A DNA stretch of 64,000 bases from Tubulanus polymorphus (GCF_964204645.1 NC_134032.1:8178275-8242274), one strand, 5' to 3'. Positions 18,844-30,953 are shown, numbered from the stretch's first letter. The notes: generated from the letters alone by a model not told the origin. Numbers and translations are program-made.

Positions 18844-19794
18844 ATGAATTCTACTCAGATGCAAATCGGCAGAACTTATAACAGTTTCATCGTTCTCATG
18901 TCTGTCGTGAACAGGTCTGGAATCTACCGTGCTGCATCGCTAATCATTCTTCCTATCGTATTTCTGTTTGGAGTGTTTGGAAATTCACTAACTTTCCTGA
19001 TAATGATAAGTCGCAAATTCCGCGGTTTATCTTACGCTAACTATCTTATCGTTTTATCCCTCAGTGATTCCATATACTGTATCAATTATACACTGATGCC
19101 TGTTTTACAGTTTGTTCTTTTGCATTTAAAAACGGGTCCAATATTCATGATGAATTCACTGATCAGTTGCCAAATCTATGAATTCATAATGAACCTTGTA
19201 GCCTCTACTAGTTCGTGGTTTATAGTAGCAATATCTCTAGAACGTGCGGCAGTTGTGCTCTTCCCGTTCACATCTCGTTTGATATGTACACCGAGATTCG
19301 CTAGATTTTCTACATTGATAATTACTTTAGTAAATGCACTTTTTCTGTATCTTCTTCCTACTTTGTCGATACATTTCCCCGATCAGTTTTTCGGATGTTA
19401 CTATAGATTATTTGACCAAATAACATTTTTCACCACATTTGTAATCCACGTTCATCTCCTACCGCTTACTTTGATTATTTCATCAAATTCCGTAATAATA
19501 TTCCAGTTATTCGGAGGTTCAAAAATGGTTTCTTCTGATCAGAAAACTACAAAATCAAAACGTACAACAATAATGCTCGTAACAGTTTCACTCGCATTTG
19601 CAATATTCACATTTCCGAACACTATCACTACATTTTTACCAATCTCGCCTGAACAGAGAGATTTTCTTTATGACATATTTGTTCAGTTCCTTGTTTGCAA
19701 CTACGTGGTAAATTTCTACATATATCTTTTACTGGGACGAGAAATTCGCGAATATTTCTGCATGAAAATCCGCTGTCGAAATTCAGACAAATAA
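18844..19794 (+). CDS. Class A (rhodopsin-like) G-protein-coupled receptor, intronless
   Basis: The 316-residue product has seven hydrophobic spans. TM1 carries GNSLTFLIM (about residues 45-53), TM2 LSLSDS, TM3 ends in SLERAAVVLFP where DRY would be, TM6 has FAIFTFP in the CWxP position, and TM7 reads NYVVNFYIYLLLGREIREYF, an NPxxY variant with N-F-Y-I-Y. The extracellular N terminus has two N-glycosylation sequons (NST at residue 2, NRS at 23), and Cys residues near TM3 and in the second extracellular loop could form the usual disulfide. The length and shape resemble invertebrate neuropeptide receptors, many of which are lineage-expanded single-exon orphans. Ligand unknown. The start is the first in-frame ATG. 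Confidence 0.88.
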   Translation: MNSTQMQIGRTYNSFIVLMSVVNRSGIYRAASLIILPIVFLFGVFGNSLTFLIMISRKFRGLSYANYLIVLSLSDSIYCINYTLMPVLQFVLLHLKTGPIFMMNSLISCQIYEFIMNLVASTSSWFIVAISLERAAVVLFPFTSRLICTPRFARFSTLIITLVNALFLYLLPTLSIHFPDQFFGCYYRLFDQITFFTTFVIHVHLLPLTLIISSNSVIIFQLFGGSKMVSSDQKTTKSKRTTIMLVTVSLAFAIFTFPNTITTFLPISPEQRDFLYDIFVQFLVCNYVVNFYIYLLLGREIREYFCMKIRCRNSDK

Positions 19795-19797
19795 TCA

Positions 19798-21180
19798 TTT
19801 ATTTCAATTTTGATTCACTTCATACAACTTTTTTTCGAATCAATATTCATGTTCTTGTTTTCGCATAAAAGAGAATGATATCTTTGTTTCAAAACTGCCC
19901 TAGGCCACGCAAAAAACCCTTGTTTCTTATCAGCTCCCTTTGGGTAAATGACGAGAGCGCAGGTTTGTATTTATTCCTCACTTTAAAAAAAAAAAGAGAA
20001 ATAAAAAGCCTTACTCCATAAGTGACTCAATGATTTGATGGTGAGCCACAGAGCCATTGAACCTTTATTTAGGATCAGAGAGACGGAGATCACTGCGGCA
20101 ACAACCCCTTACGTGACTGGCGAATCTGTTGTACGCAGCGGTTGCCGAATCCAGGAAGAAAGACACTCTAAATATTTGGATGGTTATATAAAAGCTGTGG
20201 GTACTGGAGTGTGTAATGGGTAGTGTAGTGTGATCTGTGTGCATTTGTGGCCAGCACACAGATCACATTTTTCAACAACACGGAAGTAACGTGTAATAAA
20301 TGATGACTTGAATTGCATGACTACTTACCACCCCCCCCATTATTGTTGGAAAACTAAACGTTCGGCACTGGTTGGTATAATTTTTTTTTAACGGCCGTTA
20401 AGGCTTCATGTTTCGTCTGCAATTCACTGCAAAGTTTTTACGCAACTACGCACATTTCAGTGTTTTTGGCAGCGTTCGTGACTAGCTTCACTGCGGAATT
20501 ATCATTAATTAACATCGCCATATCACATCATCAACTTATATTGTGCCTTAAAACCCTAACAGCCGAAATAATTGAAATGCACACACGATTTCTATCATTG
20601 AAAATTGAGAGAGTGGCCATGTTTGTGTTTGCTGCTTCGCGTAAATCCCGCGCGGAGTGGGGCCGATACGTCCAGGTAATAATGCCAGAGGAAAAATCAT
20701 GCCATAGGTAAAAAGGCCAGAGGTAGAAATGCATTATGATGATTATGCAAACGTGAGAATTTATGAATATTCTTATTTACACTATGTTTTACATATTGAG
20801 ACCATAGTTTAACGTTGAAAGCACAGATATAACAAATTTCTAGATAATTGAAATAGAAAAGTAAATTAGTAAATAAGTAATTTATTTAGAAAAAGTCACA
20901 AATAGGCATTCAAAACACTGAGAATATATCAGTATTGGACATGATAAATTATGATGGCAAATGTTTAATAAATGACCTGCTAAGCTTCCCCCAATCATCC
21001 CATTAAATTTATATCAACACCTCATCCTGGCCACGGCTCAGCAGGATGCCATAATTTTCACTAAAATCATCGCACAAATGTTGTCAAATTGCACCATTTT
21101 CCCGAGGATTTTTAAAAAATTTCTAAATGTCGTTCGGACTTCGCCGCTGGGCGACTCGCTAATCGCAGTCTCTTCATTAC
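19798..21180. other. Host intergenic sequence
   Basis: No recognised gene. The stretch holds the probable 3' untranslated region of the receptor, a poly-A run at 19985-19996, a C run at 20331-20337 and otherwise unremarkable sequence. Confidence 0.45.
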
Positions 21181-21241
21181 GTTTTGTCAGCCACCCATTT
21201 TTGCAAAATCCTTGATCCGCCACTGTGGTTAGGCATAACAG

Positions 21242-21364
21242 GACGCAGGAAAACCCTGTTAGCTAACCATTGTCTTCGTGTGGCCTCATATTTCAAGCTG
21301 GTTAGCCTAACCACGAATAAACCACTTACCACGGTTAGGCTAACAGGGTTTTCCTGCGCCCGTC
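21242..21364. repeat. Foldback element with 27-bp arms
   Basis: GACGCAGGAAAACCCTGTTA at 21242 is mirrored at 21333-21364 (TAACAGGGTTTTCCTGCGCC). The loop contains the small palindrome GGTTAGCCTAACC (21300-21312). Likely a miniature inverted-repeat element. Confidence 0.65.
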
Positions 21365-21714
21365 CCAGGCTTTGTTTGATAGGAAATAATGGGGTACCAA
21401 GGCGAACAACTGAGCCTGCAAAGTTTCGGAACATATCCCTTGCGGAGGAAAATGTGATACAAATGTATGTTAATGCCGCCGGACAGACGACGAGGCTCAT
21501 CCCCTCGAAATAGTGTCCCCTGGGAAAATATGGGCATGAATTCAGGTCGAATTAATTCGTTTCAAATCCAGGGAGTGTGATGGCAGCGATTTTCAAAAGT
21601 GATTGAAACGTTTTTTCCACGTGGTTCTTCGGACGATAGCCTGACACAAACACGTACCTTACTAACGAAACACTAAACTTAATATTTAGTACCATCTACT
21701 ACAATGATTTATTA

Positions 21715-21785
21715 ACTAATAAATGTAATAATATAATAATATTATTATTATTATTATCATTATATATAATAATAATACATGATAA
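21715..21785. repeat. AT-rich microsatellite
   Basis: Imperfect AAT/ATT and TA repeats occupy this stretch in otherwise non-repetitive DNA. Confidence 0.7.
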
Positions 21786-21899
21786 CAAACTATTTACAAA
21801 ATATGTTCGATTTACCAATTCGTCCATCAGGTGGTGCCCTCTGGTGGTGACATGAAGAAACAATATCAGCGGACGAATATCTACTTCCAATTTTCATGC

Positions 21900-23070
21900 A
21901 CTGTGATTGGTAGAATCCCGATCTGCGCTATGATTGGTGGAAAACCCCAGTCAGTTTACAGATTGGGCAAATCTCACATCACAAGACCTGTGATTGGTGG
22001 ATTTTTATCTATCAGAGTGCGTACAGGAATAAAATCATGCAATTATCAAAATTAAAAAAAAACATTTCCAATTTTGAAAAAAGTAAGACTAAAGAGGATC
22101 AAAGTCATCTAGACAAAAAGCCCAAGGCCAGTAGCTCAATAGCTCAAAAGTTGGTCAAAGATAACCGGCGCGGATAAATAGCATAGGCCTAATAACAATG
22201 AAGTTTTTAATTGACACTGATTCGCCTATCCGCTGGTTTAAACTCTAGCCAATTTTTGAGCAACTGGCCCCAGGTCTAACATGACTTGTTGCGTGGTCAG
22301 GTGTGGATCCTTGAAATTCAGTACGAGTTGGGCCAGCAGGGCTCCGAGTATTGAGTTAGATCGAGGAACTCTACAGTCCAAATAAGTTCACATTTTCGAT
22401 AATTTCTACTCTATGGGAGCATGAAATAAAGTGTGTACATGCCCATAGGTAGGGGTTGGTAATTTTAATCCCTCTGTACATATAAGTTAAATGCTCAAAA
22501 ATGCGTTCATGACTGGTTGAAAATCCTCAAAACATTGCATGAACAGCCCTTAAAGACAAATCTAACTCGCATGTGAGACATCTAGTTCTACAGGTATTAG
22601 TAAATTATGTCGTTCAAGGTTTGTTTTATTTTTAAATGCTGTTACTAAAAGTGTAAAGGGCCATTGACAACGAAATTGGGCACTTATACCCATGGCAATA
22701 TGCCAACACAATACCAACTGGATCCAATTGCACAGTTCTCAAAACCAGTCCAATTTCAATGTTTCAAACCTAGTCAAATTCAAGCCGATTACATTGGAAA
22801 ACCGAGTCCTGGCTGTCACAGTTCTTAATCGCTGAAATTTAACTCACAACTGTAGAAGTGGGGCCTGATCTACTGAAGGACATACGGCCCCGAGGCCGGG
22901 ATCTTGTCTAGAAAATCCTGATTCTATAATGCAATTACAATATTTCAACATCATTACTACTTAAATTCGGAAACCAGTTCATACAATGTATATGCATATG
23001 TACAATGTAGCAGATAGATGGTTACACCTCTTTGTGTAGTGATGTTTGATATGTTTATCTAGTGTTGACA
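21900..23070. other. Host intergenic sequence
   Basis: No recognised gene. It includes CTGTGATTGGT-type short repeats at 21900-22000 and a GAGCAACTGGCCCCAGG end (22257-22273) resembling the border of the foldback family seen at 26.7 and 54.2 kb. Confidence 0.4.
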
Positions 23071-23079
23071 CTCCACGCG

Positions 23080-23415
23080 AAATGCATCCTCGCTTGCCAG
23101 GGTTTGATTGCCGCCTGCTGGAGCTCACGCCAATGCAAACCCTGGCTGCGAACCCTTCTTAGTCTATTACATCGCCCACAATTTCTTTGGCGGACGGATT
23201 CGGCCCGCTCACCGCCCGCCAGTCCATATATCTAGCCAATCTAATGCCTTTTTACCGGCACAAAGTTTTCTCTATAAATACCACACATCTGATTGGCTAG
23301 TTATATAGACTGGTGGGCGATATACGTAATAGACCAATGAACAGTTTGCGGTCAGAGTTTGTGTTGGCGCGAGCTTCAGCGGCGGCAGTCACAACCAAAC
23401 AAGCGAGGATGCGCG
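23080..23415. repeat. Imperfect palindromic foldback element (about 335 bp)
   Basis: The left arm contains GCATCCTCGCTTG and GTCTATTACATCGCCCAC. The right arm contains GTGGGCGATATACGTAATAGAC and CAAGCGAGGATGC, in mirrored order. TAGCCAATC and GATTGGCTA pair near the centre. Arms are diverged but collinear over about 150 bp, as in an old foldback or MITE-type element. Confidence 0.65.
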
Positions 23416-23529
23416 CAATAACTAATGATTTAAATTCCGACACCAGATTTACAAAATCTAAAATATACCACCGGTTACCGGTTCATGGAAGAAATTAACT
23501 ACGCTGTGCTTAATAACAACAATAACAGT

Positions 23530-24010
23530 AGACTCCGCTTTATTCGGTCACCAAATGCCGAGTTAAAGAACTTGGTAGCCAGCTACTGAGTTCTCGAACT
23601 CAGTAGCCAGATTCCGTGTACATGTATAGGGAACTTGACAGCGCGACACTAAGTTAGGGGCTCAGTAGCCAGTAACTGGAAATGTTTAGCCAGATGCATG
23701 CAGCGTAAGGGAACTCAGTAGCCAGATACTGAATTAGGCAAATTGGTTTCCAGATAGTAAAGGAACTCTAATGCTAGATATTGAGTCGATGAACTGTAGA
23801 CAGATACTCTGTATAGGGAACTTGGCAGCCCGACACTACGTATATTAGGGGGCTAGGTAGCCAGATACTGAGTTAGGCGAATTTTCAGCCAGATACTGAG
23901 TTAGGCGAATTGGTACCCAGATACTGAGTCAAGGGAATTCAATAGCCAGATACACAGTTAGGGTAGCTACATACACAACGACGGAACACAAAGTAGCCAG
24001 ATACTACATG
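23530..24010. repeat. Degenerate minisatellite (AGCCAGATACTGAGTTAGG)
   Basis: Variants of a roughly 30-bp unit containing AGCCAGATACTGAGTTAGGC recur about a dozen times, some imperfect. The array begins beside a CAGTAGACTCCGCTTTATTC sequence resembling a pogo-type transposon end. Confidence 0.7.
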
Positions 24011-24056
24011 TACAATGATTCAGTTGTAGATTACAATAGCTGTGATAAAACGATAA

Positions 24057-24093
24057 GAGTAAAATCCCATTCATTTATTTTGGGATTTTACTC
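24057..24093. repeat. Short hairpin
   Basis: GAGTAAAATCCCA and TGGGATTTTACTC form an inverted pair around a short AT-rich loop. A regulatory role is not evident. Confidence 0.55.
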
Positions 24094-24479
24094 ATACTAC
24101 ATGTATAAACATTTCACAGTTGCTAATCGGGGAAATTGATGGCGTGATAATAACGTCTCAACGTAACATTCACCCGGGACTCTGTGAGCCGTTTCCGAGA
24201 TGACCTGAGTAAGGTAGAGTCTACCGTTGATAAAATTTTCCACTGTTTACGCCGCAACTCCACCCAATATTTTCAACCACCAAGAAAAAGAAAACATTTC
24301 TTGATTTTCGTAATAAAGGTTTCACAGACAACTTATTAAAGCACACGCACATATAATCAACCGGCACAACATTTATTCACAGCCAATTATCTAAAAGAAG
24401 TAAAAAAAAAAGAAGAAAAACCTGGTTAAGTTTGACCCCCGGAACCAGAAACAAGCATTATGGTTGTGGATATTAAACA

Positions 24480-24740
24480 TCGACAGGGCTCGGATTTAAT
24501 AGACTGGGTATAGAAGTTATCTCTAGGGACAAATGCTAAACCTAGACTCGGTATTATAGTCACAAGATATCGTAGTTATACCTAAGGATAAATCTTAAAC
24601 CTGGGCCACATTCTATAGATTGGAAATGAAAGTTAACGAGAGGGATGGACCCTAACTGGGACCTGGTTTAATAAGACAGGGTATCGAAGTTATCGCAAGG
24701 GATAAATCCTCAACCTGGGCCCAGTTTACAGACTAAACCG
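24480..24740. repeat. Four-copy degenerate minisatellite, about 62-bp unit
   Basis: Four diverged copies share the order TTTAATAGACTGGGTAT, GAAGTTATC, GGGATAAATCCTAAACCTGG. Spacing is close to 62 bp. Confidence 0.6.
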
Positions 24741-25595
24741 CCTCAAGGGTTTTAAAGTATATATAACTCAGCTCTGTAAAAGTGATAACCAAAATAAAAC
24801 AGTAGACTTTCGATAAAATAAAATGAAGTCGAGGATAAAATCCAACACAACTGTGAAACTACAAGTTCATGTCAATCGAACCTTTTCGGACAAATTCGAA
24901 CCCTTCTCTTTTCGACGGAAGTTTGAGTCGATTTTAGCACTATCATTTTCAGGGTATACGTAAATGTATGTACAAAGTGAATGAGAAAGAAAGAAAATAA
25001 AAATAAATGCCACATTTCAGAAAATAATAAACCGTTTCAGCACATTTAGGGCTAAATATTTATATATGTATATAGATATATCGATCATTCTTCCCGTTAA
25101 AATTACTCTGATTTTTACACTGAACAAAAAAAAAAAATATTCATATTTTGGAAGCACGCCGAAACTCTGTTGGAAGTCCCCACACCTCAAAATTATTGAG
25201 AATTGACGGTTAACCCTTTACCTTTGACACCCTTCCCTTAAAAAGACAATTTCAACAACACCTCGCAAATAGGCACCAAAAAAAAAACAACACCCTAAAC
25301 ATGAAGACAAGAATACGCAAAGCAGGGGGTCTTTTCACAGAACGACTAATACAGGTATCAATCCGCAGCCCGAGATGAACCCTTTAGACATTCATCATTT
25401 CAGTGTAAAGTCCGGCTATCGAAAGGGTCCTGATAGAATATCCAATGTTCGTACTTCATTTCCGATTGAAAATTTCTCGCGCGAATAGTTTTGAATCAAC
25501 AAGCGAAGTGTCGACTAGCTAATTTTTTAAGAAAGCGCGCCGATAAACTGTCTAATGGCCGGAGTTTGTTGTCAATTCTCACTTCAATTCGAAAT
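24741..25595. other. Host intergenic sequence
   Basis: No recognised gene; several A-rich runs (24411-24420, 25128-25138, 25279-25289) and short TA repeats at 25060-25085. Confidence 0.4.
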
Positions 25596-25597
25596 AC

Positions 25598-26122
25598 GGT
25601 CAACCTCGCTTATATTCGTCGTCGGTTAATTTCTAATTTAACTACCTAATTCGTATAAAAATGAAAGGTTCCTTGTTTTTTCCTTTGTTATTCCCTTTAG
25701 TTTCCATCGGATAATTCGTAATTCGTAAATCATAGCTATATCTACGGTCCCTTTTCTTAAAAAGAATTGAAAATGGGACGCATAATTTGTATTCCATTGT
25801 TCCGCCTGCTGGCAGTGATTGGCAAGCTTATCGATTACTTGTCAGTCATTGCTACTGAGCGTGCCATAGCCTCGCGACGTATTTTCACGCCACTTAAGTC
25901 TAACAATAAATGGTTGTGGCACGCGGCGTTTGTTCCAATGCCAGTGGAAACAATTTTTAGCACGTTTTTTTTCTTATTCGTAGTTTATACAAATTAATAG
26001 ATAAATCGATTATTTCGCGAATTATACATGATTCACAGAAAGTACCAATTAGGTATAATCCGTATTTCTAATTCATAGAAAAAACCACGGTTCCAAGAGA
26101 TACGAATCAAGCGAGGTTGACC
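25598..26122. mobile_element. Non-autonomous DNA transposon candidate with 14-bp termini
   Basis: GGTCAACCTCGCTT at 25598-25611 is mirrored by AAGCGAGGTTGACC at 26109-26122, and weaker matches (for example ATTCGTA and TACGAAT) extend inward. The 525-bp interior has no convincing transposase frame. The ends recall pogo/Tigger-type termini, but the superfamily is not settled. Confidence 0.5.
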
Positions 26123-26666
26123 ACATCTCGGGTGAAGTGCTGAACACACGCGAAACGTCGACGATCACAAATCGTACGAATGATAATATAGCGTTCAAAT
26201 TGCGAAGAGGTGCGGAGTCTAGATTGCAGATTGATACGACGATAACAATAAGACGACGACGTAGAAACTTATACGAAATATTATCGAGTCATTCCATGAA
26301 ACGAGCACCTGGCTTTAATAAACCAACACGTTACAGATCTACGAAAGAATTTCACGTCGACAAGAGAAGCCGGTGAAACGGTGCACATCAATTTGTTTGT
26401 TTGTGGCTAATCGTATTTGTTTTATCGAAGGCTTTTTATTGTTCAGTTTCGCAAACGATGGTGACATGTAACACCAGACCAGTGTTCCGACTGACCGTTG
26501 GCCAAAATGGTTTCAGGGCCTGAGTGACCTCAGCCGGGCCAAGGTCCAGTTTTTCAAAGATATTTCTGTCCCAAATTGATTTGATAGAAGTTCAACTAAT
26601 GAATGAAATCAAATCGATTAAGTTTGAAAGTTTCTCATGGACCTCAGCTGGGCCAGGATGATCCTC

Positions 26667-26810
26667 AGGGGCCGGTTGCACAGTCATGGCTTAGACTTAA
26701 GACCAGTCTAAGACCAACTTAGTTCTATAGCCAATCTAACAATTTAAGACCAGTCTTAAGATTTAAGACCACTTTTTGACTTAAATCATGACTGTGCAAC
26801 TGGCCCCTGG
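26667..26810. repeat. Foldback repeat family, copy 1
   Basis: The ends GGGGCCGGTTGCACAGTCAT and ATGACTGTGCAACTGGCCCC are inverted relative to each other, and the interior has TTAAGACCAGTCTAAG-type stems. A second copy is at 54147-54284. The length and structure fit a miniature inverted-repeat element. Confidence 0.75.
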
Positions 26811-26817
26811 TGCCTTA

Positions 26818-27250
26818 CCAGCAAGGATAATCCCCTGGAACCTCAGCCCGGCCAGGACAATCCCCTAGTACCTCAGCCAAGCCGGGATAATCCCCTAGAA
26901 CTTCAGCCAGGCTAGGATAATCTCATGGAACCTCAGCCCGGCCAGGACAATCCCCTAGTACCTCAGCCAAGCCGGGATAATCCCCTGGAACTTCAGCCAG
27001 GCTAGGATAATCTCATGGAACCTCAGCCCGGCCAGGACAATCCCCTAGTACCTCAGCCAAGCCGGGATAATCCCCTGGAACTTCAGCCAGGCTAGGATAA
27101 TCCCCTAGAACCTCAGCCCGGCCAGGACAATCCCCTAGTACCTCAGCCAAGCCGGGATAATGTCCTGGCACCACAGCCAAGCCAGGATAATCTACTGGTA
27201 CCTCCGCCAGGCCATGATAATCCCCTGGTCCATCGATCAGACCAGGAAAA
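26818..27250. repeat. Minisatellite of 30-bp units with 90-bp higher-order period
   Basis: The unit CCTCAGCCAAGCCGGGATAA and its variants recur every 30 bp. Sets of three variants repeat every 90 bp, seen from the recurring AGGACAATCCCCTAGTACCT. A minus-strand frame (27013-27282) reads a 10-residue repeat through it but starts and ends in the array and is probably fortuitous. Confidence 0.8.
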
Positions 27251-27299
27251 TCACTTGGTCTGATTTTATTGTTCATATACATGGAAATCCAAATTTGTT

Positions 27300-29090
27300 C
27301 ATGATATTGTAGGCCTACAAATTCAACAATAAATCGATTTGTTAATTCGCTCGTTATTTCATATCAAACATAAAACTATTTGAAATTATGAGTGGGGGGT
27401 TTTAGGTTTTTGGTTAAGACATTTTGGAACGAAATTTTAAATAAAAACAATGCTCAAATTCTATTTTTAAAGACCACTTCGGTGATGCATAAAAATCAAA
27501 ATACGTATCTATTCAGTGTCGGGCAAGTTCCACAGTTTTGTTACATTCTGACACTCTAGGATTGACTTATTCAAAATGAATGTACATCGGTATTTGAAAT
27601 TTACAATTTTAAATCAAAATTACTTGATTTTCACACAAATTTTCAGTAAAAATTAGTACATTTTCAACTACTTTTAACTCAGCATTCATAATTAGTTCAT
27701 TTTTAAATACCGGTATATTAACAACGTAACTCTAGTCCAAATCTGAAAAGTTCATCACCTCAAAACACCGTGGAACTGGGTCCGAGCCAAATGAGCTACG
27801 CAACGCATTCATCATCATTAAAAAAAGGCTGCCCGAAAAAAATGCTCAAGTCTTTCATCTTTTCTTTTTAACCTTAACGTCGAGATAAGCTGCCTTTAAA
27901 ATCAACTTTCGTCTCTCTCAATAATACAACGAATAAAACTCGACTTCAAGAGAGAGATAGCTAGAGAGAGAGTCTGTTATATGAAAGCGCTGAATAAAAA
28001 ATAACAGCGAAATATTTTCTTCGATAATCATGTTCTAGGTTAGGTATCGTTTTCTTTCGTTCTTCTCGGATCTAATTCAGTAAGGAGAAAATGCATAAAC
28101 ATAGAGACGGAGATTTTTCAAAACGGGTCATATTTTTCGTATCCTCTTTAAACGACGACGGTCTAGCAACAGCGGGATGCCGCGAAGAACTGCCTCTCTA
28201 TTTTCGTAGGAACGAAGCGCATTTAATCTACGATATAAATTCGAAATATTCAAGATCTTGCAAGACAACAAACATAAATGAACGTATCAACGTGTAAATT
28301 ACACCCAAGCATGAATTACGCGTACAAGTCAACAGCGTACACGTCATTTTCAGGTCAGAGCGCATGATCATATTACATGCTATATCGACCATGTTCAAGT
28401 CATATTAGGCGACAAAAACATTGATACCTTGTTTCTCATTATCGGCCGGGTCATTTCGTGAATTGCGATGAAATTAGTAATCGGTTTATTTCAATAGCTG
28501 CCGGGTCTGTTATGGTAAGCTTGACTGCGAAAAGTAATGCACAGGATATACCTATATAGACAAGCGGCCGGGTCAACTTTTAAGCTCAGCAGAAATGAGA
28601 AACGAGTTATCAATTTTTGTAGCGTTACATGTAGCGTTACAAGATTGCATGTATACGTTATATCGAACACGCAAATGCGCAAAAATGTGTGAAAATATAC
28701 CGTAAAACCCGGCAAATCAGGATCATTCGAGACCGATACATTTTTCGTTTTCCAGTGAAATTTCAGGGCAGTTTCGGGATTTTTTGGGGAGGTGGGGGTG
28801 GTGCACACGCCCTGCACCCTCTCTTAGGGTATGCCCCTGGTTAATACGAATGAATTACAGATAGAACAGATCCGAATTGAGCTGGTTTGACCGATATTAC
28901 AGTTCCAGTACATGAAGATGCGCAAACGTGTCCATCTTTTTTACTACGTACCTCAAGCACATGTCAATTACATGTATCGAAACATGTAGGTTACATGTGC
29001 AAGTGAGAAACAGCGCACCTTAAACGCAATTACTAATAATTTCACAGCCAATATTTGCTAAGGTTACGGTCACACCGAACCAGTTTTAAT
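27300..29090. other. Host intergenic sequence
   Basis: No recognised gene. A short GA-rich tract (GAGAGAGAGATAGCTAGAGA, from about 27950) and scattered AT-rich runs are the only low-complexity parts. Confidence 0.4.
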
Positions 29091-29094
29091 CTAA

Positions 29095-29640
29095 TACACA
29101 CACATTTGTACTAAATACACTATACAGAATCCTGTATTAATACAAAGTTTCGTATTAAATCGGTATCATTAAAGTCCGTATGATGTACATTGTACTTGTA
29201 TGTTCTTGTATCCAAAACGAGTGATTCTTGTATTGACACTGGATCCTGTATAGCATTGTGATACATATCAATGCACAAATACATATTCTGATATCAATAC
29301 AGATTCATGCATTGATACATATTCTCGTACTGATACAGATTTCTGTGATTCCTAAATGTATCTACACATATTCTTGTATAAAGATTTCTGCAATAATACA
29401 GACTCATGTATTAAAACAGATTTCTGTTTCAATACCGATTCATATATTAATACAGATCGTATTAGTATAGATTTCTGTATTAATAAAGATTCCCGCAGAT
29501 TAATACAGCTTCATGTATTAATACAGCTTCTCATATTACCGGTAATACGAATTTCTGTATTTTTTGTATATTTCATACAAATTCTCGTATCGACGAAAGA
29601 TTTCCGTATAAATACAAATTGATACATCGAGACGAAGCCC
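29095..29640. repeat. Degenerate tandem repeat (ATACAGATTCATGTATTA)
   Basis: Imperfect units of about 14-28 bp alternating ATTAATACAGAT and TTCTGTATTAATACAG fill the stretch. Each unit is itself nearly palindromic around TATTAATA. Open frames inside it are Ile/Leu/His-rich artefacts of the repeat. Confidence 0.75.
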
Positions 29641-29817
29641 AATACAATTCTGTGTGCGTAACCATCACCTCACCCATACACAAAGAATACACAAATAACA
29701 TATTATCATTTCGTTTCATTTATACAGAATTTACAACGCCGATGACGACACATTTGATATGATGAATTCAGTGTGAATGTTTTTAACTGAAAGCAGCCGA
29801 ACGTACGTGTGTCGGAT

Positions 29818-29841
29818 ATTATATATATATATATATATATA
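29818..29841. repeat. TA dinucleotide microsatellite
   Basis: About eleven uninterrupted TA units lie here. Confidence 0.9.
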
Positions 29842-30109
29842 AATCACCACCGGAGTTCAACACAAATTCATCCATCCCCAGCCGCGCCCCGGTGGTAGCT
29901 GCCTTCTCACTTTTTTATTAAAGCTACACAGGTTCACTTTAGCTGCAACGTTTATTTAACCGATCTTTTTTTATTTCTAACCGGAGCCAATTTCATTGGA
30001 ACCATGGCGGTTCGAAATTACGTACCGCAATTTCCGTGCGAACCCCAGCTTTACACTTAACAACTTTTGTTTATATTATCAAAATGTCACAGAAACAACC
30101 AACGTGTAT

Positions 30110-30350
30110 AAATATAACCCTCTTGGCAGACAGATTTGACCCTGCTGGGTAGACAGGCTGACCACTGGGCAGATCGAAGCGCTTAGCAGACGAACTGACT
30201 TGACCGCTGGGCACATTGAACTCCGGAAAGATACTTGACAACTACACAAGCTGTCCGCAGCGATGAAGACAGGATGACCGCTTGGCAGATAGACTGTCAG
30301 CTGGGCAAATCGACTGACCACTGGCCAGACCGGCTAACTGCTGGGCGCAA
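30110..30350. repeat. Degenerate minisatellite (GACCGCTGGGCAGA)
   Basis: A unit of roughly 20-25 bp containing TGACC(A/G)CTGGGCAGA recurs about ten times with drift. It lies just downstream of the Argonaute gene's last exon, possibly in or near its 3' untranslated region. Confidence 0.6.
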
Positions 30351-30844
30351 GACAGAAACGTGATTTAAATCAGTTAGTGTACATAGCACATACAGTAAAC
30401 ACTCAACAATTGATAAATTATAGTGATACATAAAACTTCAATCGAAAAAAACCTCGATTCATTCTTACAACTTATAGTAGAGGACATTAAAACATCTGAA
30501 TGCAACACGGCGAACGATTTTCAAGTTGCTTGCAATAAAAATCTAACGAATATTCCCCTGGTTTCCCGTCGAAACGCTTCAAAACGTCATCCCAAAAACT
30601 TGACATTTCGTTGACTTTTTAGTTCCGAAAATTATACGTAAGACTTATATTCTACTTTTGAGTCAACGACCACGAGTGTCTCCGTGGCCAGACATACTTT
30701 TCATTCTGAAAATCTGTCTTTGTAAACTCCCTCCCGAATCCGTCTGTGCTTAAAACCGATCAAGAATTTCAACTGGTAAACTCTCTCCAGAATCTGTCCT
30801 CTCCAACTAAGAATATCTGCTCCTCCCTCTTTTTCTCAGTGTAC

Positions 30845-30953
30845 TCAAGCAAAATACATAACTTTCAGAGTATCAGGATGAACAGTGACAGCGCGAGCTA
30901 ACGCAAGTTCATTTCGTTCTTCGCTCGGTCCCGACTGTTGACTTCCTTCTCCG
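30845..30953 (-). CDS. AGO: AGO exon 18 (C terminus and stop)
   Basis: 109 bases; the acceptor CTTGTAG leads into [20 protein letters not shown] and [14 protein letters not shown] followed by TGA (30845-30847). The MYFA end is diagnostic of AGO-clade proteins. Confidence 0.94.

Noticed and set aside
26137-26376. Plus-strand basic 79-codon frame
   Set aside because: No family features and adjacent to a non-autonomous transposon; likely chance.
29258-29622. Overlapping plus-strand frames of 70-88 codons
   Set aside because: Low-complexity translations of the TATTAATACAG repeat.
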